64,000 nucleotides of DNA from Aquimarina spinulae (GCF_943373825.1 NZ_CALSBP010000002.1:481001-545000); one strand, 5' to 3'; positions 9,258 through 19,045 are shown, numbered from the stretch's first letter. Translations and numbers: made by a program. Notes: generated by a model not told the origin, from the letters alone.

Positions 9258-10199
9258 ATGGGCATTACAAAAAACAAAATAACAGTACTACTAATACTTT
9301 ACATTAACATTATTGGATATGCGCAACAATTGCCGCAGTTCACGCAATATATGTTTAATACCATATCTATAAACCCAGCCTATGCAGGTAGCAGAGAAGC
9401 ATTAAGTATTGTAGGCTTACACAGAAGTCAATGGACAGGAATACAAGGCGGTCCTCAAACTCAGACATTATCTGCTCATTCTCCATTACGAAACGAAAAA
9501 GTAGGAGTTGGATTATCTGTAATACGAGATACCCCTGGTTTTGAAAACTACTTATATATTTATGGTGATTTCTCGTATTCTATTAATATTACAGATAATT
9601 CGAAATTAGCTTTTGGGTTTAAAGCCGGAGTTAGTAATTACAATCTAGATCGGGATTTTTTAAATGATCCCGAAGTATCGCAAGATCCTTTCTTTGGAAA
9701 TTACGCTAACCGTTGGAATCCCAATATTGGTGCCGGGCTATATCTGCACTCGGACAGATGGTATCTTGGGTTATCATCACCAAGAATATTAAATACCGAT
9801 AATAATAGTACCGCTGAAACATCCACGGTAGAATATGTAGCCCTAGAACGCGTTAGTTATTATCTTACAGGAGGATATGTGTTTGACATAGGTACAAACA
9901 CAAAATTAAAACCATCAGCTCTTCTTAAAGCAACTAATGGCGCGCCAATTTCTGTTGATCTAAATGCCAATTTTCTATTCTATGAAAAATTTTGGCTCGG
10001 AGGCTCGTATAGGTATAATGAGCATACTGCTTCAATAGGAGCCTTAGCAGATTTTCAAGTAACAAAACAAATTAGAGTTGGCTATGCCTATGAACATTTT
10101 ATTTCAGACATACGCCCTTATATTGGTGGCACTCATGAAATTTTACTGATGTACGAATTATTTAATGAAAAGCGTGTCAGGTCTCCCAGGTACTTTTAA
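9258..10199 (+). CDS. PorP/SprF-family type IX secretion membrane protein
   Basis: A 313-residue outer-membrane beta-barrel protein with a signal peptide (cleavage near GYAQQ). It has the family signature LPQFTQYMFNTISINPAYAGSR near the N terminus, followed by SQWTGIQGGPQT. SprF-type proteins are needed for secretion or surface attachment of one specific adhesin through the T9SS. The gene is 11 bp after the adhesin gene, the usual adhesin-SprF pairing, so it most likely serves that protein. The C-terminal strands alternate aromatic and polar residues as expected for a barrel. Confidence 0.92.
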   Translation: MGITKNKITVLLILYINIIGYAQQLPQFTQYMFNTISINPAYAGSREALSIVGLHRSQWTGIQGGPQTQTLSAHSPLRNEKVGVGLSVIRDTPGFENYLYIYGDFSYSINITDNSKLAFGFKAGVSNYNLDRDFLNDPEVSQDPFFGNYANRWNPNIGAGLYLHSDRWYLGLSSPRILNTDNNSTAETSTVEYVALERVSYYLTGGYVFDIGTNTKLKPSALLKATNGAPISVDLNANFLFYEKFWLGGSYRYNEHTASIGALADFQVTKQIRVGYAYEHFISDIRPYIGGTHEILLMYELFNEKRVRSPRYF

Positions 10200-10209
10200 T
10201 AGCATACGT

Positions 10210-12159
10210 ATGAAAAATAGAATATTTCTAATTTTAGCACTCCTGTTTAGCACCTTTATTCATGCGCAAAAAATAAAGGTAGCAGATAAATATTTTAGAG
10301 ATTTCGCATACTTAAAAGCTATTGAATTATACAAAGAAGCATTAAAAAGAGAAGATAGCAGCGAACATGTTCTATCTAGAATAGGAGATTGCTATTATAA
10401 CAATTCTAACTCAGAACAAGCTTATTTTTGGTATAACAAAGCAGTTAACAAATACAAAAAAATACATCCTCAATACATCTATAAATACATACAGACCTTA
10501 CGAAGTTTAGGCAAATATGATGAAGCTAATAAATGGCTTAAAAAATTTAAAGCACTTCAACAAAATGGCAAACACACCAAAGATTTTGAAAGCATAAGTC
10601 TTGAAAAATTTCAAGAATTATCTACTCCAAAAGATATTCATGTTCGCGTAATAAACCTAAACTCTAATAGCAAATACTCTGATTTTGGTGGGTTTGAACA
10701 AAATGGAAATTTATATTTTTCATCCTCTAGAGCAGATAATAATGCCAAAGGCAAAAAGAAAATTTATAAATGGAATGGAGAACCTTATTTAAACATTTAT
10801 CAATCTACAATTGATCGAATTGATTCAACCATTGTAGTAAACAACATTGCTCCTATTTCTTCAGACGCAGTAAATTTAAAGAATGAACACGAAGGCACAT
10901 TAACAATCACTAATGATGGTAAAACACTCTTTTTTACCAGAAACAACATTAATAAAAGAAAAAGAACATCTTATGATAAAGAAGGTAATTCTAATCTAAA
11001 ATTATATAGAGCCAAGCTTAAAGGCAATCAATGGACAGCTATTGAAGAATTACCATTTAATGACAAAACTTTTTCTACAGGACATCCAGCGTTAAGTCCT
11101 GATGAAAAGACCTTGTATTTTGTGTCAGACAGAGAAGGAGGATATGGACAATCAGATATATACAAAGTAGCTATAAACGATGATGGTTCTTTTGGAGCTG
11201 TAAAAAATTTAGGAGATAAAATCAATACCGAAGGCCGGGAAGTTTTTCCTTTTGTAGCAAAAGACTCTACATTATATTTTTCATCAGACAGCCATATAAA
11301 TCTTGGTTTTTTAGACATTTACAAATCTAATATACTTAAAAAAAGAGCCGATGAAGAGGTCGAAATTAAAAACCTGGGAGCCCCATACAATAGTGGTTAT
11401 GATGATTTTGCTTTCTTTTTAAATACAGATAGTGATTCTGGGTATTTTTCTTCTAACAGAATTGGAGGTAAGGGTAGCGATGACATCTATATATTTGACA
11501 AATATGAATGTAAGCAAGTTTTAACCGGGGTAACATACGACAAACTCACCTTAAAACCACTTGCAGAAGTTACCGTTAAAATCATTGATGAAACAGGTAA
11601 AATTATTAACACTACCCTATCTGATAATAACGGCAACTACATTTTTGAAGAGATATCATGCGGAAAAACATATTCTATTCTTGCTACCAAAGCAAATTAC
11701 AGACCAGATTCTAAACAATTTTCTACAACTACAACTAATAGAAGTAAGATCAAATTAGATCTATACCTAACTCCCCTAATCATAAAAAAAGAAATTGTAG
11801 TAAATCCTATTTTCTTTGATTTTGACAAATATGATATTCGTGCAGACGCAGCATATGAATTAGAAAATATTGTTAATGTGATGCGAGAAAACCCAAAAAT
11901 GATTATAAAAATTGAATCTCATACAGATAACCGTGGTAGTGCCAAGTATAATATGAAACTTTCTCACAAACGAGCTAATGCTACTAGAGATTATATTTTA
12001 TCAAGAGGGATTGCCGAAGATAGAATCCTAAGTGCTATAGGCTATGGTGAATCACAATTATTAAACAAGTGTGGTATAGATAACAAACCTCCTTGTACAG
12101 AAAAAGATCATGATGAAAACAGACGTTCTGCTTTTTTGATACTCAATGACTATGAATAA
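10210..12159 (+). CDS. OmpA-family protein with TPR, PD40 and carboxypeptidase-like domains
   Basis: A 649-residue envelope protein. I start it at ATG 10210, ten bases after the PorP stop, because a clear signal peptide follows (MKNRIFLILALLFSTFIHAQ). An earlier in-frame ATG at 10165 lies inside the porP gene. In order it has N-terminal TPR-like helices (about 20-130), PD40/WD40-like propeller repeats with TLFFTR and TLYFVSDREGGYGQSDIY (about 170-440), a carboxypeptidase regulatory-like beta domain (about 445-530), and a C-terminal OmpA domain (FFDFDKYDIR to SHTDNRGSAKYN) that should bind peptidoglycan. It resembles PorE or SprE-like T9SS accessory proteins. The three-gene unit is a common T9SS adhesin locus. 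Confidence 0.9.
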   Translation: MKNRIFLILALLFSTFIHAQKIKVADKYFRDFAYLKAIELYKEALKREDSSEHVLSRIGDCYYNNSNSEQAYFWYNKAVNKYKKIHPQYIYKYIQTLRSLGKYDEANKWLKKFKALQQNGKHTKDFESISLEKFQELSTPKDIHVRVINLNSNSKYSDFGGFEQNGNLYFSSSRADNNAKGKKKIYKWNGEPYLNIYQSTIDRIDSTIVVNNIAPISSDAVNLKNEHEGTLTITNDGKTLFFTRNNINKRKRTSYDKEGNSNLKLYRAKLKGNQWTAIEELPFNDKTFSTGHPALSPDEKTLYFVSDREGGYGQSDIYKVAINDDGSFGAVKNLGDKINTEGREVFPFVAKDSTLYFSSDSHINLGFLDIYKSNILKKRADEEVEIKNLGAPYNSGYDDFAFFLNTDSDSGYFSSNRIGGKGSDDIYIFDKYECKQVLTGVTYDKLTLKPLAEVTVKIIDETGKIINTTLSDNNGNYIFEEISCGKTYSILATKANYRPDSKQFSTTTTNRSKIKLDLYLTPLIIKKEIVVNPIFFDFDKYDIRADAAYELENIVNVMRENPKMIIKIESHTDNRGSAKYNMKLSHKRANATRDYILSRGIAEDRILSAIGYGESQLLNKCGIDNKPPCTEKDHDENRRSAFLILNDYE

Positions 12160-12177
12160 TTGAAGTCATTAAGAAGG

Positions 12178-12672
12178 TTATCTTTTAATAAAAATATTAG
12201 TACAGTACATCACACCATCTTCATTTTGTTCTATAGAAATATCAAAATCCGTAAAATCACCTTCTATAGTAGTTCTATGACTATCACTTTTTATCCATGC
12301 ATTAACAATAGATTCTGCCGAAGAATAGCCGTATCCAACGTTTTCGGCTACTTTACTTGCTCCTGCATTCGCAACAAGATATGATTTACGCTCATAAAAA
12401 TAATCGTGAGATATATTATTTTGCTTAATCATGTAATCGGTATGACTATAGGCTTGTGATTTTATAATATCTAGAGATTTAAGAGTATTTAAATTCTTAG
12501 AAACCCTATAGCTATTTATAAGATCTAAAATTTCAATTTCTATTGATTTTACTTCAGGAACAGTAAATTCCTTGTTAGAAGAGTCTAAATTATCTTCAAC
12601 ATTTTCTGCAGAACAGGAATATAACAACATTGCCATACAAGCAATATAGATTACTTTAATAGGTGATTTCAT
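12178..12672 (-). CDS. CAP/SCP-domain lipoprotein
   Basis: A 164-residue predicted lipoprotein. I place the start at ATG 12670-12672 because a lipoprotein signal follows at once, with lipobox LYSC and Cys20; an upstream ATG at 12705 would add 11 hydrophilic residues. The rest is a small CAP domain with the usual His and Glu positions in ISHDYF, KVAENVGYG and SDSHRTTI. Bacterial CAP proteins are extracellular and of uncertain function. It converges with the OmpA gene, ending 18 bp from it, and is separated from recN by 223 bp. It appears monocistronic. Confidence 0.8.
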   Translation of the reverse strand: MKSPIKVIYIACMAMLLYSCSAENVEDNLDSSNKEFTVPEVKSIEIEILDLINSYRVSKNLNTLKSLDIIKSQAYSHTDYMIKQNNISHDYFYERKSYLVANAGASKVAENVGYGYSSAESIVNAWIKSDSHRTTIEGDFTDFDISIEQNEDGVMYCTNIFIKR

Positions 12673-12895
12673 AATTTGGGGGCGTAGGTTTGGGGCTACT
12701 TGCACAAACTACAAAATAAAAGAAAACAAACTAGGTCAAAAATGTTAAAATCGACGAAAAACACCCTTTAAACGAGTTATATTGCAAATAATCGATAAAA
12801 TACACATTTTTAGTACTTTAACACTTGTTTTCAATCATTAAATCAAAGAAAGCAAAAATCTACTTATTTATGATAGACTTACAACTTTGCTCTAC

Positions 12896-14560
12896 TTAAT
12901 TTGAGGCTGAATTTAATAATGATTTTGCATGGGTTAATGCCGAATCAGAAATGTTTTTGCCACCAATCATTTCGGCAATTTCTTTAATTCGTTCTTCCTC
13001 GCTTAGCAATTTAAGCTGAGTAATAGTAGTATTTTGTATATCTTCTTTATATACTTTATAATGGTTTTGACCATTAGCAGCGATCTGTGGCAAGTGTGTA
13101 ATACTAAAAACTTGTAGGTTCTTACTCATATTCATCATTAAATCTGCCATTTTATGAGCAACTTCACCCGATACACCTGTATCTATTTCATCAAAAATAA
13201 TTGTAGGTAGCTGTGTGTATCTAGACAAAATAGATTTAATCGCAATCATAATTCTTGATAACTCTCCTCCTGAAGCCACTTTTTTAAGTTGCCCAAAAGC
13301 TCCTCCTTTATTGGCAGAGAACAGAAATGTTAGCACTTCTTTTCCGTTAGACAAATACTTTTCCTGTAGTTCTAAAGAGGCTTGAAATGCTGCATTTGGC
13401 ATTCCCAGTGCTTTAAGAATATCTTCTAACTCCTTTATAAGTAAAGGAAGTGCCTTATTTCGTTTCTTATGAATCTTTTCTGCAACTTTATCTAATTGAG
13501 ACTGAATAGTAACTATTTCTTTTTTAAGTCTCTCTATATCTTCTGACAGCGATTCTGTTTTAGAAACTTTTTCTCGTAATGTATCCGTTATTACGATCAA
13601 TTCTTTTATATCTGATACCGCATGTTTTACTTGTAGATTGTGTAATAATTGCAAACGCTGGCTAACTTGCTCTAATCGCTCAGGGTCTGCTTCCAGTTTT
13701 TCTAATTCATCAAGTAAAGAGCTACTTATATCATCTAACTCTATATATACACTCTGAATTCTTTGAGAAAGTTCTTGCAAAGGTCCAGAATACGATTCTA
13801 TTTTAGAGATATTATTTTTGATTGTATTTAATTGATCAGATACCCCAACTTCTTCTGAAGACATTACAGCAACAGATCCTGATAATCGTTCCTGAATTTC
13901 TTCTATATTATTAAGTTGATCGTATTGTTCTTCTAATTCTTGTAGTTCACCTGGCTTAAGCTTTGCTTCTTCTAATTCATTTAAAAGAAAAGCATTGTAA
14001 TCATATTCTTTTGTAAAATTTTCTTGATCAGCTATAAGAGCACCTACTTCTTTTTCTTTTTGTTTTAAAAGCTCTAAACCTCTTTTGTAAGATTTTATTT
14101 CACGATCTGCATCAGCCAATGCATCTAATACCTCAAACTGAAAATCATTTGTAGTTACCTCTAATGTTTGATGTTGACTATGGATATCTATTAATCTACT
14201 TCCTAGAGACACCAATGATTGTAAAGTGACAGGCGTATCATTTATAAAAGCTCTGGATTTTCCCGATGGCAAAATCTCTCGTCTAATTATAGTTTGATCT
14301 TCATAATCAAGCGCTTCTTCTTCAAAAAAAGAAGTAAGCCCATATTTTTTCACATCAAAAACTCCCTCTATTACACATTTTTGAGTATTATCTTTAACAC
14401 TACTTAGATCTGCTCTTTTTCCTAATAACAATCCCAAAGCACCAAGCAATAAAGATTTACCCGCTCCAGTTTCTCCTGTAATCGTTATTAAACCAGAATC
14501 AAAAGCTACTTGTAGCTCTTCTATTAAGGCGAAGTTTTTTATAGAAAGACCTCTTAGCAA
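12896..14560 (-). CDS. recN: DNA repair protein RecN
   Basis: An SMC-like ATPase that acts early in double-strand break repair by recombination. The 554 residues are typical. Walker A is GETGAGKS at 29-36. Long coiled coils fill about 150-370. The ABC signature SGGELSRIMIA is at 430-440, with Walker B in IIFDEID ending at 460. It is the last gene of the bamD-rpoZ-coaBC-DUF4835-recN run, 72 bp after the DUF4835 gene. No LexA-type box is evident in front of it, so it probably follows the operon promoter. Confidence 0.95.
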   Translation of the reverse strand: MLRGLSIKNFALIEELQVAFDSGLITITGETGAGKSLLLGALGLLLGKRADLSSVKDNTQKCVIEGVFDVKKYGLTSFFEEEALDYEDQTIIRREILPSGKSRAFINDTPVTLQSLVSLGSRLIDIHSQHQTLEVTTNDFQFEVLDALADADREIKSYKRGLELLKQKEKEVGALIADQENFTKEYDYNAFLLNELEEAKLKPGELQELEEQYDQLNNIEEIQERLSGSVAVMSSEEVGVSDQLNTIKNNISKIESYSGPLQELSQRIQSVYIELDDISSSLLDELEKLEADPERLEQVSQRLQLLHNLQVKHAVSDIKELIVITDTLREKVSKTESLSEDIERLKKEIVTIQSQLDKVAEKIHKKRNKALPLLIKELEDILKALGMPNAAFQASLELQEKYLSNGKEVLTFLFSANKGGAFGQLKKVASGGELSRIMIAIKSILSRYTQLPTIIFDEIDTGVSGEVAHKMADLMMNMSKNLQVFSITHLPQIAANGQNHYKVYKEDIQNTTITQLKLLSEEERIKEIAEMIGGKNISDSALTHAKSLLNSASN

Positions 14561-14632
14561 AGGATAGAAAAATTTTTGTTGTTTTTAAAAAAGTAAAGAT
14601 ACCATTTACAATAATTAAAAATAAAGCATTTT

Positions 14633-15517
14633 TTAAAACTTTATAGTTTTCCAGTTTTCTGAATATGTAGGTCCTACTTTATTAAGTATTTCAACGGTTT
14701 CTGCAATATTAACTGAAGGTCCTCCAGAAAGAACACTTGAAATCTCATCTGCTTTGGCATCAAAAAACACTCTCATTATATAAGAATTAGGTCTGGTATT
14801 ATGCATTTCCTCAAGCGACTTCATAGATTCAGTAATTGTTTCTTTCCCTTGTTTCACATTATTATACATAACATCTAACCCCTCTCTATGATAGGCATAC
14901 ATCGTTTTTCTATACCCTTCATATGTTCCCGAAAGAAGATCATCATTAAGTCTAAATCTATTAGGGTTTTGTTCTCTGGCCCAACCAAGTGTATTACTCC
15001 CTTGAGCATTACTAACAATATTTTTAGCTTCCTGATAATAGCTGGTTCCACTATTTAGCTCAAAAGTATCTGCATCTATACCTAAAATGGTATACAAATA
15101 AAATGCAACTACAGAGATTAAATTTGACTCAAAGCTATTTGGATTATAATTTAAAGGTTGAAATTCTAAGTAGTTAAAATTAAACTGCTTATCATTTATA
15201 TTAAAGATTGTAGTATTATAACTAGATCCGTATACCGGACGGGATGCCTGCACTTGTACAGTAGCCGAAAAAAAGTCATTATCGTAACTGCTTATAGTAA
15301 TAAAAAAACTACAATTGATTCTTTCTTCTGTTCGATAATCTATAGAAGTCCACTTCGAATTATTAATAAATTCGGTTAATGCACGCTCTAAGGTTTTAAA
15401 GACTTGTAAATTAGGATTACCCGTTTGCTCTGCATTAACAACCACAGTAGCATTAAACTCCTGAGCATTAACCCCTAAGCTAACTACAAATACGATAACA
15501 AGTAACAACCTATTCAT
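14633..15517 (-). CDS. DUF4835 family protein (PorD-like)
   Basis: A 294-residue secreted protein with a signal peptide (MNRLLLVIVFVVSLGVNAQE). It matches the DUF4835 family, recognisable by ARPVYGSSYNTTIFN, a middle segment IDADTFELNSGTSYYQEA and a C-terminal helical part. As I recall, this family includes the T9SS-associated protein PorD of Porphyromonas, which links it to the T9SS, but nothing here proves that role. It overlaps the end of coaBC by 8 bp, so translation is probably coupled. Confidence 0.8.
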   Translation of the reverse strand: MNRLLLVIVFVVSLGVNAQEFNATVVVNAEQTGNPNLQVFKTLERALTEFINNSKWTSIDYRTEERINCSFFITISSYDNDFFSATVQVQASRPVYGSSYNTTIFNINDKQFNFNYLEFQPLNYNPNSFESNLISVVAFYLYTILGIDADTFELNSGTSYYQEAKNIVSNAQGSNTLGWAREQNPNRFRLNDDLLSGTYEGYRKTMYAYHREGLDVMYNNVKQGKETITESMKSLEEMHNTRPNSYIMRVFFDAKADEISSVLSGGPSVNIAETVEILNKVGPTYSENWKTIKF

Positions 15518-16721
15518 TGTTCAATGTATTAATTTCATTAAATATATCTTGTGCAACTTCTGACTTTGTCTTTAAGTCAAACGCTTTAATCTCCAATTTA
15601 TGATTAATCAATGTTACTTTATTCGTTTGCCCTTTAAAACCAGCTCCTTTATCATTAAGAGAGTTAAGAACAATTAAATCTAAGTTCTTATTCTTTAATT
15701 TATTCTTCGCATTCTCCTCTTCATTTTCTGTTTCTAAAGCGAACCCAACGAGAAATTGGCTTTTCTTCTCTGCTCCCATCCATTTAAGGATATCGGTTGT
15801 TCGCTCTAATTTAATAGAAAATTCTGTATCTGCCTTTTTTATTTTTTGATCTGATATTGCCTTTGGTCTATAATCTGCAACTGCTGCAGATGCAATTGCA
15901 ATATCACAATCATTATACACAGAAACTACAGCTTCATACATATCTTTGGCACTAACTACATTAATCACACGAATAAGACCATGGTTAATTTTAAGAGCAG
16001 AAGGTCCTAAAACAAGAGTTACTTGTGCTCCTAAATTAGCAGCGGTTTTAGCAAGTTCAATCCCCATTCTGCCACTAGAGTGATTACCTATAAATCTTAC
16101 CGGATCAATTGCTTCATATGTAGGGCCTGCCGTGATCAGAACCTGCTTATCTTTTAAAGGAAGTTTATCTAAAATATCTTTTTCTACAAATTCAATAATA
16201 GTAGAAGGTTCTGCCATACGTCCCTGACCGATCAAACCACTTGCCAATTCTCCTGATTCTGCAGGGATCATGGTATTACCAAACTCTTGTAATTTTTTAA
16301 ATGTTTGATGCGTAGAAGGATGATTATACATATCCAAATCCATCGCTGGAGCAAAATAAACAGGGCATTTTGCAGATAGATAGGTTGCCAACAGCAAGTT
16401 ATCACTATTACCTGTTGCCATTTTGGATAATGTATTAGCAGTAGCTGGTGCTATGATCATAAAATCTGCCCATAATCCCAAATCTACATGATTATTCCAA
16501 ATTGCATTTTCATCTTCATCATCGAAAAAAGAGAAATGAACTGGATTTTTTGATAGTGTAGACAATGTAAGCGGGGTTACAAAATCCTTAGCAGCAGGGG
16601 TCATTATTACTTTTACCTCTGCTCCTGATTTAATAAATAAGCGCACTAAGCTTGCTGTCTTATAAGCAGCAATACCAGCGGTGACACCAATTAAAATCTT
16701 TTTACCGCTTATTATAGACAT
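15510..16721 (-). CDS. coaBC: Bifunctional phosphopantothenoylcysteine decarboxylase / phosphopantothenate-cysteine ligase
   Basis: Joins cysteine to 4'-phosphopantothenate (CoaB) and decarboxylates the product (CoaC) on the way to coenzyme A. The 403 residues cover both domains. The N-terminal flavoprotein has GVTAGIAAYKTASLVR, the APATANT flavin motif, and PAMDLDMY at the position of the usual PxMNxxMW. The C-terminal half starts near VLITAGPTYEAIDPVRFI, has GNHSSGRMG and the Lys-rich KIKK. It lies between rpoZ (4 bp) and the DUF4835 gene (8-bp overlap). Confidence 0.95.
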   Translation of the reverse strand: MSIISGKKILIGVTAGIAAYKTASLVRLFIKSGAEVKVIMTPAAKDFVTPLTLSTLSKNPVHFSFFDDEDENAIWNNHVDLGLWADFMIIAPATANTLSKMATGNSDNLLLATYLSAKCPVYFAPAMDLDMYNHPSTHQTFKKLQEFGNTMIPAESGELASGLIGQGRMAEPSTIIEFVEKDILDKLPLKDKQVLITAGPTYEAIDPVRFIGNHSSGRMGIELAKTAANLGAQVTLVLGPSALKINHGLIRVINVVSAKDMYEAVVSVYNDCDIAIASAAVADYRPKAISDQKIKKADTEFSIKLERTTDILKWMGAEKKSQFLVGFALETENEEENAKNKLKNKNLDLIVLNSLNDKGAGFKGQTNKVTLINHKLEIKAFDLKTKSEVAQDIFNEINTLNNE

Positions 16722-16725
16722 AAAT

Positions 16726-17058
16726 TTATAGAGACCCTGAGTCTACTTTTGTATTTCTGTGATAAATCTTACCTTCTAACCATTCTTGTACTGCCAAAGC
16801 ATGTGGTTTTGGTAATCTTTCATAGAATTTAGAAACTTCTATTTGTTCTTTATTTTCAAAAATCTCTTCTAAACTATCATTATAAGTAGCAAACTCATCT
16901 AATTTTTCAAGAAGCTCTTTCTTGATATCGGTATTGATTTGAGTTGCTCTTTTTGATATTATCGAAATTGCCTCATAGATATTATCTGTTGGCTGATCGA
17001 TACGATTTTTATCAATAGTAGTTGTATTTACCGGCGCATTACTTTTTTTCAAATCCAT
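16726..17058 (-). CDS. rpoZ: RNA polymerase omega subunit
   Basis: A 110-residue protein of the Bacteroidetes omega (RpoZ/RpoK) type, which helps assemble and stabilise RNA polymerase. The core omega motif appears as DNIYEAISIISKRATQIN (residues 26-43). It ends in a lineage-typical tail containing RLPKPHALAVQEWLEGKIYHR. It sits 15 bp after bamD and 4 bp before coaBC. This rpoZ-coaBC neighbourhood recurs widely in bacteria and supports the call for a short, divergent protein. Confidence 0.9.
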   Translation of the reverse strand: MDLKKSNAPVNTTTIDKNRIDQPTDNIYEAISIISKRATQINTDIKKELLEKLDEFATYNDSLEEIFENKEQIEVSKFYERLPKPHALAVQEWLEGKIYHRNTKVDSGSL

Positions 17059-17073
17059 CTTCTACTTTATTTT

Positions 17074-17868
17074 CTATTTATATTCTTCTAATCTTGTCTT
17101 TATATCTTCTCCTAATTCTTCTGCTTTTTCTAGATACTCTCCTTCTGTTTTATAATATTTTTTATAACTATTATAATACCCTTGGGCAATTTCTAAACGC
17201 TCTCTTACCAAACTTTCATAACTACCTATTGCTAAAAGATATTCTGATTCTAATTTGTAATATAATACTTTTTCTCTATAAGGAGATCCTGGATGATCTA
17301 TGAGGAAATTATCAAAAGCGGAAATAGCAACTTTATAATTCTCTCTATGATGATATTGTTTAGCTACTTCATAAGTCTTTCTTTCTTTCTTTTCTCTAAG
17401 TTCTGCAACTAACTTATTTGCTTCTTTTAGATTCTCACTTTCTGGATATGAATTAATATATGCCTGAAGTTTTTCGAGTGCTTTATCTGTATCTTCCTGA
17501 TCCAGACTATATCTTGGAGACAAATCATAATAGCTTTTAGCTCCTTTATAAAATGCTTCTTCTCTTTTTTGACTCTTTGGGTAAGATTTAGCAAATCTTT
17601 CAAATTGGTATCCTGCAAGATAATAATCTTCTAACTGATAATAAGTATCTGCGTAATAGAACATTACTCTTTCTGCTTGTGGCTTTCCTCTATATTGAGG
17701 TACAATCTGTTCAAAAAGCTTTAAGGCCTTTTTGTACTTCCCTTCTTTGTACAAGTTTTCTGCAGCTTTATATTTAGCAGCTAAATCTTCGCCTCTTACT
17801 ACCTTTTGGTATTCACTACAAGATCCTAAAAATAACACGCAAACAAGTAAATACAATAATCTCTTCAT
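17074..17868 (-). CDS. bamD: Outer membrane assembly lipoprotein BamD
   Basis: Part of the BAM complex that inserts beta-barrel proteins into the outer membrane. It is a 264-residue lipoprotein with lipobox LGSC and Cys17, followed by TPR-like helical repeats (AENLYKEGKYKKALKLFEQI, YYLAGYQFERFAKSYPKS, YESLVRERLE). The length is typical of BamD (YfiO). It is the first gene of a five-gene minus-strand operon, with a good TTG-N18-TACTTTTG promoter ending 19 bp before the ATG. Confidence 0.92.
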   Translation of the reverse strand: MKRLLYLLVCVLFLGSCSEYQKVVRGEDLAAKYKAAENLYKEGKYKKALKLFEQIVPQYRGKPQAERVMFYYADTYYQLEDYYLAGYQFERFAKSYPKSQKREEAFYKGAKSYYDLSPRYSLDQEDTDKALEKLQAYINSYPESENLKEANKLVAELREKKERKTYEVAKQYHHRENYKVAISAFDNFLIDHPGSPYREKVLYYKLESEYLLAIGSYESLVRERLEIAQGYYNSYKKYYKTEGEYLEKAEELGEDIKTRLEEYK

Positions 17869-17887
17869 ATCTTAAAAAAACATCTGG

Positions 17888-17916
17888 CAAAAGTATATAT
17901 TTCTGCCGTATTACAA
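17888..17916 (-). promoter_or_regulatory. Promoter of the bamD-rpoZ-coaBC-DUF4835-recN operon
   Basis: On the minus strand a TTG (complement of 17914-17916) is followed by 18 bp and TACTTTTG (complement of 17888-17895). This matches both the -33 TTG and the -7 TAnnTTTG elements of the Bacteroidetes housekeeping sigma factor at near-standard spacing. The 5' leader would be about 13-15 bases. Confidence 0.7.
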
Positions 17917-18098
17917 AAACTTTAATTCATCTATTCACCTGCTACTCTCTATTGTTTCTAGAATTAAGCTGGTAGAATTGGCTAATAAACATTTCTGTCT
18001 ATATCATTTTATTGATTTTAGCTCATTTCAATAACTATATAATTAATGGTATGTTGCAGGATTAATAGTATTTAACACTATAAAATAGTTTTACAAAA

Positions 18099-19028
18099 TT
18101 AAGTAGAACTATGCGGTAAGGTCTTATCCAGATTATCATGATCCAGAATTGTATAGCCTTCTTCATCATAATAAAATGCTGGAATAAAACTTTGATCTTG
18201 TTTTAAATTCTTCAATACATAAGAATGAACCTGATGAACTTCCTGCGCAAAAGATTCATCATAATAACTAGCTAATATTAAAATTTCTCCGTTTAATTTT
18301 TGCAACTGCTCTTTACTAAATTCTTTTAACGGGCTCAATTCATCAATAGGATGCACAATAGTCCAGGTTGTAGGCAAGTATGTAATCGAATTTCTTTCCA
18401 GCTTTAGGCTGTAAAAATTATTGATGTATTTTTTGCCTTTACTTTCCTGAGACAAAGAGAGTGTAGCTTCAATTTTAGGCCGAATCATTACATTAGCACT
18501 TCTACTCATTAACCTAAACATAATACAATCTACTCCATTATGTTTTCTAAATACCATACTGCTACTAAACCTAATATTTGCTCTTGGCCTAGAAAACCTA
18601 CCATATAACAACCCTGTGATAAATGAAAAACTTAACAACCCTATAAGAGCTTCAAAAGAAGAAATAATACCAAAAACAAGCCCTTTTGGTGCCATCGCTC
18701 CATATCCTACAGTTGTAATAGTTTGAGCCGAAAAAAAGAAGGCATTAAGAAAATCTTTTAAAACGCTCCCTGTAGATTCTGTAATATTTGATATCCCTAA
18801 AAACGTATAGATCATAGCAAATAACGCATTGATCAAAGTATACCCCAATACGACCCATAGGAAAAATTTGGTCCAACTAATACTAATCAGGTAGTTATAG
18901 CTCTCTGACAAAGAGCTTGGTCTATTGATATGTTTTATATTAAAAGAGCCATCTGGATTGATAAATCGTTTAGCGTATTTATTAGAGGACTTACCTATAC
19001 CAGGATCTTTTATTTTTTTAGCCATCAC
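18099..19028 (-). CDS. Kir-type inward rectifier potassium channel homologue
   Basis: A 309-residue membrane protein. Two membrane helices (about 52-76 and 117-142) flank a pore loop with selectivity filter TTVGYG (105-110). The C-terminal half is a soluble beta-rich domain like the cytoplasmic domain of Kir and KirBac channels (for example RLMSRSANVMIRPKIEATLSLS). It should conduct K+ across the inner membrane as a tetramer. The start could be either of two adjacent ATG codons (19028 or 19025). It ends a short run with dapA (17-bp gap) and the DUF6913 gene. Confidence 0.88.
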   Translation of the reverse strand: MMAKKIKDPGIGKSSNKYAKRFINPDGSFNIKHINRPSSLSESYNYLISISWTKFFLWVVLGYTLINALFAMIYTFLGISNITESTGSVLKDFLNAFFFSAQTITTVGYGAMAPKGLVFGIISSFEALIGLLSFSFITGLLYGRFSRPRANIRFSSSMVFRKHNGVDCIMFRLMSRSANVMIRPKIEATLSLSQESKGKKYINNFYSLKLERNSITYLPTTWTIVHPIDELSPLKEFSKEQLQKLNGEILILASYYDESFAQEVHQVHSYVLKNLKQDQSFIPAFYYDEEGYTILDHDNLDKTLPHSST

Positions 19029-19045
19029 TTCATTTTTGAAAATGA

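Noticed and set aside
10165..10209. Upstream start for the OmpA-family gene
   Set aside because: It would place 15 non-hydrophobic residues before an evident signal peptide and overlap the porP gene.
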